Shown one piece after another: positions 1 to 5,904 of a stretch of 5,904 bases of DNA; positions within the stretch are counted from its first letter, which is position 1, and each line of letters starts with the position of its first letter. Origin of the DNA: Brotonthovivens sp045629925 (GTDB lineage Bacteria > Bacillota > Clostridia > Lachnospirales > Lachnospiraceae). The translations under genes and the position numbers were made by a program. The notes below the pieces were generated by a model, which was not told where the DNA came from, searched no databases, and saw only the letters and a program-made list of their open reading frames with translations. The stretch covers positions 1-5,904 of the forward strand of contig JAZQSD010000006.1 of NCBI GenBank assembly GCA_045629925.1, read 5' to 3'.

Positions 1-3000
1 ATTTGAAATAGTTAACACCGGATTCAAACAGTTTCATATCCTGATCACCGTAGATGTTGATCGCTACAGCTTCTCCGCGACGTTCTGCATGAGCCATCTT
101 ACCAAGTACACGTCCGTCTGGGCTTGTGATACCTTCGATAGCCATGTAAGAACCATTTACGTTCCACTCTTCGTCCATTGTTGGAACACCAGCTTCGTTT
201 ACGTACTGAGTTGCAACCTGGCCATTTGCAAAGAGTTTGTCCAACCATTCTTTTGGAGCTACGAAACGACCTTCACCATGAGATGCTGGGCATGTGTAAA
301 CTTTACCAAGTTCAGCGCCCTGTAACCATGGGGATTTGTTTGTAACAACTTTTGTCTGAACCATCTTGGAGATATGACGTCCAATTGTGTTGTATGTCAA
401 TGTTGGAGAATCTGGTGTCTGTGCGCAGATTTCGCCATGTGGTACAAGACCTAATTTGTTCAGTGCCTGGAAACCATTACAGATACCAAGGGCAAGACCA
501 TCTCTTTCATTGAGCATCTTCATAACAGCTTCTTTAATCTTTTCATTTCTGAAAGCTGTTGCAAAGAACTTAGCAGAACCTTCTGGTTCGTCACCAGCAG
601 AGAATCCGCCTGGGAACATGATGATCTGAGACTGATCGATTGCTTTTGCAAACACTTCAACAGAATCTCTGATATCTTCTGCTGTCATATTCTTGAATAC
701 TTTAACGATTGTGTCAGCACCTGCTGCCTGGAACGCTCTTGCAGAGTCGTATTCACAGTTTGTTCCTGGGAATACTGGGATAAATACAGTAGGTCTAGCA
801 ATCTTATTCTTACAGATGTAGATATCCTTTGTATCGTATAAGCCTGTTTCAAGCTCTGTCATATCTGTTGTAGCACGAGTTGGGAATACTTTTTCAAGTG
901 TTCCTGTCCATGCATCTAATGCTTCATCCATTGTGATAGCAATATCGTTGTATCTGAATGTAGCATCATCAGCAACAGAACCAGCGAAACGAACATTTGC
1001 GCCAAGACCAGCTGCTTCCATTACTGCAAGTAACGCATCAACTTCTGCTTCTGGAACTTCAGCAACAAGGTTACCAAATCCTGGTGCAAAAAGGTCAGCC
1101 GCTTCAAGTTTGGAGCAAACCTGAACACCAAGTTTGTTACCAAATGCCATCTTGCTGATTGCTGCCACAAGACCTTTGCCGTCAAGTGCGTACATGGAGA
1201 TGATCTTCTTATCCTGAATCAGGCCATGAACTGTGTCATACAGTTTCATAACTTTTTCATATACAGGTAAATCGTATTCATCTTTATCAATTGTAAACAG
1301 CATCAGCTTGTTGCCAGCTGCTTTTAATTCTGGTGTGATGATATCCTGATGTTTTGCAACGTCAACTGCAAAGGATACAAGCGTTGGTGGAACATCGATA
1401 TCATTGAATGTACCAGACATGGAGTCTTTACCACCGATGGATGGAAGTCCGAAGCCCATCTGTGCACTGTATGCGCCCAGAAGTGCTGCGAATGGTTCGC
1501 CCCAACGGGATGGATCTGTACCAAGTCTGCGGAAGTATTCCTGGAATGTGAAACGAACTTTCTTAAAGTCACCACCTGCTGCCACGATTCTGCTTAAGGA
1601 TTCTAAAACTGCGTAAACAGCACCGTGATATGGGCTCCAGGAAGATACATATGGGTCAAAACCATAACTCATCATTGTTACAGTGTCGCATTTGCCTGTG
1701 AGAACAGGAAGTTTTGCAACCATGCTCTGTGTCTCTGTGAGCTGGTATTTACCGCCATATGGCATATATACACTGCCTGCACCGATAGATCCGTCAAATC
1801 TTTCAACGAGACCTTTCTGTGAACAAACATTTAAGTCTTTTAATGTGTTGATCCATGCTTCTTTTACATCAGCAACTTCTGGAGCTATAAGCACAGAATC
1901 AGCTTTTGCAGGAATGTCAACAGATACGCTTGTTTCCTGGTGAGCACCGTTTGTGTCAAGGAAAGAACGAGCGATATCAACAATCTTCTTGCCTCTCCAT
2001 ACGAGAACAAGACGTGGATCTGCTGTAACTTCAGCAACTGGGATTGCTTCTAAGTTTTCTTCTTCTGCATATTTTAAGAACTGGTCAACGTTTTCTGGCG
2101 CAATTACGCAAGCCATACGTTCCTGAGATTCAGAAATAGCGATTTCTGTTCCATCAAGACCAGCATATTTTTTAGGAACTTTGTCAAGCTGTACTGTAAG
2201 ACCGTCTGCTAATTCACCGATAGCTACAGATACACCGCCAGCACCAAAGTCGTTACATTTCTTAACGATGTATGTAACTTCTTCACGACGGAAAAGTCTC
2301 TGGATCTTACGTTCTGTAGGTGCATTACCTTTCTGAACTTCAGCACCGCATGTGTCGATGGATTCTGTTGTATGTGCTTTGGAAGAACCTGTTGCACCGC
2401 CACAGCCATCACGGCCTGTACGTCCGCCTAATAAGATAATGATGTCACCTGGATCAGATGTCATTCTCTGTACCGCACGTCTTGGAGCAGCGCCCATAAC
2501 AGCACCGATCTCCATACGTTTTGCAACATAGTTTGGATGATAGATTTCTTTTACATATCCTGTAGCAAGACCGATCTGGTTACCATAGGAGCTGTAACCA
2601 GCTGCTGCTTCCTGCACGATCTTCTTCTGTGGAAGTTTGCCTGCAAGAGTTTCAGAAACAGCTTTTGTAGGATCAGCTGCACCAGTAACACGCATTGCCT
2701 GGTATACGTATGTACGTCCAGATAATGGATCTCGGATACATCCGCCAAGACATGTTGCAGCGCCACCGAATGGTTCGATCTCTGTTGGATGGTTGTGTGT
2801 TTCGTTCTTGAAGTTTACAAGCCACTCTTCCACCTGTCCATCTACTTCAACAGGAACAACGATAGAGCATGCGTTGATCTCATCAGACTCTTCCTGATCC
2901 TGTAATTTGCCAGCTTTTTTCAGTTTCTTCATTGCCATGATTGCAAGGTCCATAAGACAAACATACTTGTCATCGCGACCAGCGTAAAGTTCTGCAAAAG

Positions 3001-3775
3001 CATCCTTATACTCTTCGTATGTCTGCATCATTGGCACTTTATAATCGCCATCTTTGAACTCAACTTCTTTCAGTTCTGTAGAGAAAGTTGTGTGACGGCA
3101 GTGATCGGACCAGTATGTGTCCAGAACACGGATTTCTGTCATTGTAGGATCTCTGTCTTCTTCGCCACAGAAATAGTTCTGGATGTGAAGGAAATCCTTA
3201 AATGTCATAGCAAGACCTAAAGAATCATAGAGATCTTTCAGTTCTGCTTCAGTCATATTCTTAAAACCATCAAAGATGAGTACGTCTGCAGGTTCGTCAA
3301 ATTCCTGTACAAGTGTTGCAGGGATCTCTTCCCCAGCTTCACGGGAGTCTACAGGGTTGATGCAGTGAGCCTTGATTGCTTCCAGTTCAGCATCTGTGAT
3401 ATCGCCTTCGATCACATATGTTGTTGCAGAACGGATGATTGGCTCTTCATCTTCATGGAGAAGCTTCATACACTGTTCTGCAGAGTCTGCTCTCTGGTCG
3501 AACTGACCAGGTAAAAACTCAACAGTAAAATATTTAGCACCTTTTGCGTCAAATGTTCCTTCATAAACATCATCAACAGGTGGTTCAGAAAATACAGTAC
3601 CAAGAGCTCTCTGATATGTATCTTCGGAGATATTTTCAATGTCATAACGGATCAGAACACGGACACCGCTAACAGCACCGATTCCTAAAAATCCATGGAT
3701 TTCAGACAATAATCCTTTGGCATTAACAGCGTAAGCTGTCTTCTTTTCAACATAAACTCGACGTACGTTGCTCAT
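1..3775 (-). CDS. purL: Phosphoribosylformylglycinamidine synthase, single-chain form (last codon cut by window edge)
   Basis: FGAM synthase catalyses the fourth step of de novo purine synthesis in the cytoplasm: FGAR + ATP + glutamine to FGAM, with ammonia passed from a glutaminase domain to the synthase domain. My minus-strand reading is open for 1258 codons, and landmark motifs fall in one frame in the expected order. There is a PurS-like N-terminal region (about 1-160), then a helical linker followed by SDHCRHTTF (223-231). The synthase has ETHNHPT (325-331), GGRTGRDG (450-457, nucleotide-binding loop) and GGKDSM (781-786). The C-terminal class I glutaminase (about 995-1258) has PGTNCEYD (1003-1010), GGFSAGDE (1056-1063), nucleophile Cys1099 in GICNGF, and the His1229/Glu1231 pair in MAHAER. 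Length and style fit the one-chain enzyme of Clostridia and streptococci rather than the split PurS/PurQ/PurL of Bacillus. The start is fixed by GGAGG seven bases upstream. The final base seen is the T of the next codon, compatible with a stop. The identity is firm; the exact end is not visible. Confidence 0.97.
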   Translation of the reverse strand, partial: MSNVRRVYVEKKTAYAVNAKGLLSEIHGFLGIGAVSGVRVLIRYDIENISEDTYQRALGTVFSEPPVDDVYEGTFDAKGAKYFTVEFLPGQFDQRADSAEQCMKLLHEDEEPIIRSATTYVIEGDITDAELEAIKAHCINPVDSREAGEEIPATLVQEFDEPADVLIFDGFKNMTEAELKDLYDSLGLAMTFKDFLHIQNYFCGEEDRDPTMTEIRVLDTYWSDHCRHTTFSTELKEVEFKDGDYKVPMMQTYEEYKDAFAELYAGRDDKYVCLMDLAIMAMKKLKKAGKLQDQEESDEINACSIVVPVEVDGQVEEWLVNFKNETHNHPTEIEPFGGAATCLGGCIRDPLSGRTYVYQAMRVTGAADPTKAVSETLAGKLPQKKIVQEAAAGYSSYGNQIGLATGYVKEIYHPNYVAKRMEIGAVMGAAPRRAVQRMTSDPGDIIILLGGRTGRDGCGGATGSSKAHTTESIDTCGAEVQKGNAPTERKIQRLFRREEVTYIVKKCNDFGAGGVSVAIGELADGLTVQLDKVPKKYAGLDGTEIAISESQERMACVIAPENVDQFLKYAEEENLEAIPVAEVTADPRLVLVWRGKKIVDIARSFLDTNGAHQETSVSVDIPAKADSVLIAPEVADVKEAWINTLKDLNVCSQKGLVERFDGSIGAGSVYMPYGGKYQLTETQSMVAKLPVLTGKCDTVTMMSYGFDPYVSSWSPYHGAVYAVLESLSRIVAAGGDFKKVRFTFQEYFRRLGTDPSRWGEPFAALLGAYSAQMGFGLPSIGGKDSMSGTFNDIDVPPTLVSFAVDVAKHQDIITPELKAAGNKLMLFTIDKDEYDLPVYEKVMKLYDTVHGLIQDKKIISMYALDGKGLVAAISKMAFGNKLGVQVCSKLEAADLFAPGFGNLVAEVPEAEVDALLAVMEAAGLGANVRFAGSVADDATFRYNDIAITMDEALDAWTGTLEKVFPTRATTDMTELETGLYDTKDIYICKNKIARPTVFIPVFPGTNCEYDSARAFQAAGADTIVKVFKNMTAEDIRDSVEVFAKAIDQSQIIMFPGGFSAGDEPEGSAKFFATAFRNEKIKEAVMKMLNERDGLALGICNGFQALNKLGLVPHGEICAQTPDSPTLTYNTIGRHISKMVQTKVVTNKSPWLQGAELGKVYTCPASHGEGRFVAPKEWLDKLFANGQVATQYVNEAGVPTMDEEWNVNGSYMAIEGITSPDGRVLGKMAHAERRGEAVAINIYGDQDMKLFESGVNYFK

Positions 3776-3782
3776 TTGATTT

Positions 3783-3787
3783 CCTCC
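3783..3787 (-). promoter_or_regulatory. Ribosome binding site of purL
   Basis: On the minus strand GGAGG is followed by seven bases and then the ATG at 3775. This is a near-ideal Shine-Dalgarno sequence and spacing. It decides the purL start, because the protein reads MSNVRRVYVEKK directly into the PurS-like region. Confidence 0.85.
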
Positions 3788-3819
3788 ATCTTTCTTGTCG
3801 GTCTCAATTTCAGATTCAT

Positions 3820-3835
3820 GTGCATATAAATGCAC
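3820..3835 (-). promoter_or_regulatory. Perfect dyad in the purL leader (6-bp arms, 4-base loop)
   Basis: The minus strand reads GTGCAT-TTAT-ATGCAC, a perfect inverted repeat. It lies only a few bases downstream of the transcription start predicted from the -10 box at 3845-3850. It could be an operator just past the start site or a small hairpin at the 5' end of the mRNA. No T-run follows, so it is not an intrinsic terminator. The dyad is directly visible; its role is inferred. Confidence 0.45.
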
Positions 3836-3844
3836 CTCATTTTT

Positions 3845-3850
3845 ATTATA
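3845..3850 (-). promoter_or_regulatory. Extended -10 promoter box for purL
   Basis: The minus strand carries TGTTATAAT, a consensus TATAAT preceded by the TGn extension. The -35 region at a 17-base spacer is weak (TTCTCT, 3868-3873), which is usual for extended -10 promoters of sigma-A type. The predicted start is near 3838, giving a leader of about 60 bases before the purL ATG. It is the best match to a promoter pointing towards purL in the divergent region. Confidence 0.65.
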
Positions 3851-3936
3851 ACAAAGTATCCTGGAAAAGAGAAAACTATTTTACAAAATATGTCAGAAAA
3901 TTTTTCCTAACTTCTCTGTTATAACAAAAGTATACC
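3846..3936. repeat. Pair of near-identical direct repeats in the divergent region
   Basis: The plus strand has TTATAACAAAGTATCC at 3846-3861 and TTATAACAAAAGTATACC at 3919-3936, differing by two single-base insertions and about 73 bp apart. The left copy overlaps the purL -10 box. The right copy overlaps a 10-bp palindrome, TGTTATAACA (3917-3926). They could be two sites for one regulator, or a duplicated promoter segment. Chance similarity in AT-rich DNA cannot be excluded. Confidence 0.4.
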
Positions 3937-3948
3937 TTAGGGTTATAA
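3919..3948. repeat. Inverted repeat TTATAAC...GTTATAA
   Basis: A seven-base arm TTATAAC (3919-3925) is matched exactly by GTTATAA (3942-3948) across a 16-base gap. The arms lie about 80-110 bp upstream of the predicted purL start. The left arm is shared with the direct repeat described at 3846-3936. It is a candidate two-half-site operator, but the arms are AT-rich and short. Confidence 0.3.
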
Positions 3949-3974
3949 ATTAGAAAAATTAATATATTTAATCC

Positions 3975-3990
3975 GATTGATAAGTCAATC
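3975..3990. promoter_or_regulatory. Candidate operator dyad upstream of the LysR-type gene
   Basis: GATTGA-TAAG-TCAATC is a perfect inverted repeat with 6-bp arms. It ends five bases before the first -35 box of the rightward promoter and is centred near -48 from that predicted start. Position and symmetry suit an autoregulatory site for the LysR-type protein encoded immediately downstream. The symmetry gives a T-N10-A pair, one base shorter than the classical T-N11-A LysR box, so the assignment is tentative. Confidence 0.45.
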
Positions 3991-3995
3991 TAATA

Positions 3996-4024
3996 TTGCT
4001 TTTTTATAAGCGTTGCTTTATAAT
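3996..4024 (+). promoter_or_regulatory. Promoter P1 for the LysR-type gene
   Basis: A -35 box TTGCTT (3996-4001) and a consensus -10 TATAAT (4019-4024) are separated by 17 bases, the optimum for a sigma-A promoter. The predicted start is near 4031, about 39 bases upstream of the ATG. The -10 box overlaps the end of the -35 box of a second candidate promoter. Confidence 0.65.
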
Positions 4025-4040
4025 CTTTATTAACTATACT
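4013..4040 (+). promoter_or_regulatory. Overlapping promoter P2 for the LysR-type gene
   Basis: A second TTGCTT (4013-4018) is followed after 16 bases by TATACT (4035-4040). It is slightly weaker than P1 on paper and would start near 4047. The two TTGCTT boxes sit 17 bases apart, each followed by T/A-rich sequence, as if a promoter segment had been duplicated. Only one of them may be used. Confidence 0.4.
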
Positions 4041-4057
4041 TAAGAAATAATAATTCC

Positions 4058-4062
4058 AGGAG
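4058..4062 (+). promoter_or_regulatory. Ribosome binding site of the LysR-type gene
   Basis: AGGAG followed by seven bases and then ATG at 4070. No other nearby in-frame start has comparable support, and the protein begins with the expected short lead into the helix-turn-helix. Confidence 0.8.
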
Positions 4063-4069
4063 TCAAAAA

Positions 4070-4951
4070 ATGGATATTAACTATGAATTATATAAAGTTT
4101 TCTATTACGTTGCATCTTCACTAAGTTTTTCTGAAGCCAGCAAACAGCTTTTCATCTCTCAGTCAGCGGTGAGCCAGTCTATCAAAACATTGGAGAAAAA
4201 ATTAGATCAGCCGCTCTTCATCCGAAGCACAAAGAAAGTCCAGCTGACACCTGCGGGAAAAATGCTGCTCAAACACATCGAACCAGCTATGAACCTGATC
4301 CGCCGTGGCGAATCTCAGCTTTTGGACAGTCAGAGTCTTGGCCTTGGTCAATTACATATCGGCGCCAGCGACACTATCTGCCGCTATTTGCTTGTTCCTT
4401 ACTTACAGAAATTCCACAAGCTGTTCCCAAAAGTGCCGATCAAAGTAACCAATGCTACTTCTCTTGCCTGTGTAGATCTGCTGGAACAGGGAAAAGTAGA
4501 CATGATCGTAACGAACTTTCCAAACGCAAGACTCAACGCATCTTACGTGCAGAAAACTGTTTGGGAATTCCGAGATGTATTTATCGCCAATCCGGCATAT
4601 TTTGCACTTCCAAAAGAGCTCAGTCTTGCTAAGTTAAATGAGCATCCAATCTTAATGCTTAGTCGACAGACTACCACCAGCGACTATCTCCACAACCTGT
4701 TCTTACAGCACCAGATGGAGTTGATCCCAGAAGTAGAACTCAGTAGCAACGACTTGCTTATCGACTTGGCCCGCATCGGTCTAGGCATTGCCCTTGTACC
4801 AGATTACTGCTTGAAGCCAAACGAAAAAGACCTGCTCCGCATCAATATAGCTGAAACAATGCCAAGCAGACAGATTGTAGCTGCAGCCAACCCAACAATT
4901 CCAGCAAACGGTTCCACTCAGGAATTCATGAACCTGCTGCCAACGTTGTAA
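4070..4951 (+). CDS. LysR-type transcriptional regulator
   Basis: This is a DNA-binding transcription factor of the LysR family, complete at 293 residues, close to the usual 290-310. Residues 1-60 form the winged helix-turn-helix; the recognition part reads SFSEASKQLFISQSAVSQSI (19-38), followed by the family's typical LEKKLDQPLFIR and LTPAG (59-63). A linker helix (about 64-88) leads into the two-lobed effector-binding domain (about 92-290). That domain starts with GQLHIGAS and includes the hallmark GLGIALVPDY (237-246). An AGGAG (4058-4062) stands seven bases before the ATG and supports this start. It is divergent from purL across 294 bp with candidate promoters and dyads, so self-regulation and control of purL are plausible. 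The effector cannot be read from the sequence, and no family subgroup name is justified. The 3' end is closed by the hairpin at 4971-5011. Confidence 0.95.
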   Translation: MDINYELYKVFYYVASSLSFSEASKQLFISQSAVSQSIKTLEKKLDQPLFIRSTKKVQLTPAGKMLLKHIEPAMNLIRRGESQLLDSQSLGLGQLHIGASDTICRYLLVPYLQKFHKLFPKVPIKVTNATSLACVDLLEQGKVDMIVTNFPNARLNASYVQKTVWEFRDVFIANPAYFALPKELSLAKLNEHPILMLSRQTTTSDYLHNLFLQHQMELIPEVELSSNDLLIDLARIGLGIALVPDYCLKPNEKDLLRINIAETMPSRQIVAAANPTIPANGSTQEFMNLLPTL

Positions 4952-4970
4952 GAAAATATTGCATATGACA

Positions 4971-5011
4971 AAAAGCCATTCTGGTTATGTAACATAACCA
5001 GAATGGCTTTT
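4971..5011. terminator. Bidirectional intrinsic terminator between converging genes
   Basis: The arms at 4971-4989 and 4993-5011 pair perfectly over 19 bp with a TAA loop. The stem centre contains GCCATTCTGGTTATG and is flanked by AAAA on the left and TTTT on the right. Transcripts from either side therefore end in a U-run: four U then a mixed U-rich stretch on the plus strand, and five U on the minus strand. It sits 20 bases after the LysR-type stop and 15 bases beyond the stop of the CWB2 gene, so it can end both transcripts. Confidence 0.9.
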
Positions 5012-5025
5012 CTACTTATTCTTTT

Positions 5026-5904
5026 CTATTTCAGAAGATTTTCAAGATCTGTATAAAGTTTATCGCTTACTGCGCCTGTTCCACCAAGTACTACGATATG
5101 TTCTACACCAGCATCTTTCACGTACTGAATCATATCTTCTTTTAATTTGTTTGCTTTTGTATCCAACAGAATGATCGGTGCATCCAGATCAGAGGCGAAT
5201 GGTCCGCCTGCTAATGCGTCTGCAAAGTTCCATGCTGTTGCTACTACGATTGTATCTGTCTGTGGGAAGAATGTCTTAGCTACTTCCACACTTGTCTCAC
5301 AACGGCCTTTGCCTTTTACTCTTGTCACGTCTGAACAGATTGCTTTCAACTGAGCTGCAACTGCATCGCTTACTACGCCAGTTCCACCTAAGATGATGAT
5401 CTTGTCAAAATCACCTTCCTGTAAGTACGCTGCTGTATCTGCTGACAGGTTATCCTTCTGAGTAAACAGGATTACACCGTCGTTAAGTGCTGCTGCACTT
5501 CCTGCTCCAAGAGCATCTGGATAGTTCTCAGAGTTTGTGATAAAGGCTGTCTTGCCACCAGCTCTCTTAGCCAACTCAATCGCTGTTTTATAACGGTTCG
5601 CACCTTTTACTCTTTCGATGCCAGTGTATCCCATATTTTCAAATGTAGTTACAAAGCCATCGCTCACTGCTCCAGTACCGCCGATAATATAAATCTTCGC
5701 ATTATGGTCGCTGTCGATTCTATCGATCTCAGCTTTTACAGCTGCATCCAGTTTGCCTGTTGTATCCTTGCCGTTTACCATCAGGATTGGTGCATTGATA
5801 CTCTTTGCAAATGGTCCTGCTGCCAGGGCATCAGGGAATGTTGTACCATTTACGATGATGATTGCGTCTGCATCATCTTCTGGAACAAAGGATTTGGAAA
5901 TCTC
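5026..5904 (-). CDS. Cell-wall-binding (CWB2) repeat protein, C-terminal part
   Basis: The frame is open from the right edge to a TAG at 5026-5028, giving 292 visible residues; the true start lies outside the window. The ATG at 5781 is internal, since the repeat pattern continues upstream of it (FPDALAAGPFA). The visible protein is the end of one CWB2 repeat plus two full ones of about 95 residues. Each carries a PDALAAGPFA-like strand, an API(I)L strand and a closing GGTGAVSD or GGTGVVSD (visible residues 75-82, 173-180, 274-281). Repeats two and three open with RVKGANRYKTA and RVKGKGRCETS. CWB2 domains (Pfam PF04122) anchor secreted S-layer and surface proteins non-covalently to the wall of Clostridia, known best from Clostridioides difficile, usually as three tandem copies. 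A signal peptide and a variable functional domain would be expected in the missing N-terminal part unless the anchor is followed only by wall-binding repeats. The C-terminus ends a few residues after the third GGTGAVSD, so the anchor is C-terminal here. The protein's specific activity cannot be told from this part. Confidence 0.93.
   Translation of the reverse strand, partial: EISKSFVPEDDADAIIIVNGTTFPDALAAGPFAKSINAPILMVNGKDTTGKLDAAVKAEIDRIDSDHNAKIYIIGGTGAVSDGFVTTFENMGYTGIERVKGANRYKTAIELAKRAGGKTAFITNSENYPDALGAGSAAALNDGVILFTQKDNLSADTAAYLQEGDFDKIIILGGTGVVSDAVAAQLKAICSDVTRVKGKGRCETSVEVAKTFFPQTDTIVVATAWNFADALAGGPFASDLDAPIILLDTKANKLKEDMIQYVKDAGVEHIVVLGGTGAVSDKLYTDLENLLK

Larger units (their letters stand above)
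3776..4069. promoter_or_regulatory. Divergent control region between purL and the LysR-type gene
   Basis: This 294-bp AT-rich stretch carries the leftward purL promoter, two rightward promoters, and the dyads and repeats listed separately. I looked for a PurR box of the AWWWCCGAACWWT type and for a guanine/adenine riboswitch core and saw neither. The possible 22-codon leader frame at 3772-3840 on the minus strand is discussed as a finding and is not annotated as a gene. Confidence 0.8.

Noticed and set aside
83..94. Possible defect in the PurL glutaminase: the motif reads HAER where many glutaminases have HPE.
   Set aside because: The catalytic His1229 and Glu1231 are both present with the right spacing. 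The middle residue is not catalytic and, as I recall, varies in the clostridial one-chain enzymes.
89..2897. Many short open frames on both strands across this stretch, such as 387-629 (+), 1683-1943 (+), 1324-1575 (-) and 2551-2766 (-).
   Set aside because: All lie inside the purL reading frame, lack good ribosome binding sites, and their translations resemble no protein family. They are by-products of purL codon usage.
3776..4069. PurR box or purine riboswitch controlling purL.
   Set aside because: I found no CCGAAC-type core and no three-way-junction signature of a guanine or adenine riboswitch; the predicted leader of about 60 bases is also too short for a riboswitch plus terminator.
5147..5353. 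A 68-codon plus-strand open frame.
   Set aside because: It is antisense to the well-supported CWB2 repeat gene, with no ribosome binding site or recognisable protein features.
5026..5781. A complete 251-residue CWB2 protein starting at the ATG at 5781.
   Set aside because: The same frame stays open to the window edge and encodes CWB2 sequence (FPDALAAGPFA) upstream of that ATG, with no ribosome binding site in front of it. The ATG is an internal methionine.
5026..5904. Repetitive GGTGAVSD and PDALA-like segments as possible DNA repeats or a mobile element.
   Set aside because: The repetition is at protein level with a period of about 95 residues, as expected for tandem CWB2 domains; the DNA copies have diverged.

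Overview
The base and codon usage, the single-chain PurL, the CWB2 wall-anchoring protein and the strong GGAGG-type ribosome binding sites suggest a low-to-mid GC Gram-positive anaerobe of the Clostridia. Lachnospiraceae is my best guess, but it is inferred from protein style and was not tested by a search.

Layout: (1) Positions 1-3775, minus strand: purL, a one-polypeptide FGAM synthase of the clostridial/streptococcal type. It is open for 1258 codons and is cut at or within a codon of its natural end. It fills almost two thirds of the window, so open frames lying across it on the other strand are shadows. (2) Positions 3776-4069: an AT-rich divergent control region. It holds a good extended -10 promoter for purL, two overlapping promoters for the rightward gene, and several short dyads and repeats. 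(3) Positions 4070-4951, plus strand: a complete LysR-type regulator of 293 residues. (4) Positions 4971-5011: a long perfect hairpin that serves as a shared terminator for two converging genes. (5) Positions 5026-5904, minus strand: the C-terminal part of a cell-wall-binding (CWB2) repeat surface protein, whose start lies beyond the right edge.

How the genes may work together: a LysR-type regulator transcribed divergently from a biosynthetic gene is the classic arrangement for a regulator that controls itself and its neighbour. The hypothesis offered by the window is therefore LysR control of purL, in place of the PurR box or guanine riboswitch common in other Firmicutes, neither of which I can see here. 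The CWB2 gene is separated by the terminator and has no evident functional link to the other two. I see no mobile element, CRISPR array, tRNA or rRNA, and no clearly new multi-gene system; the most interesting part is the 294-bp control region.
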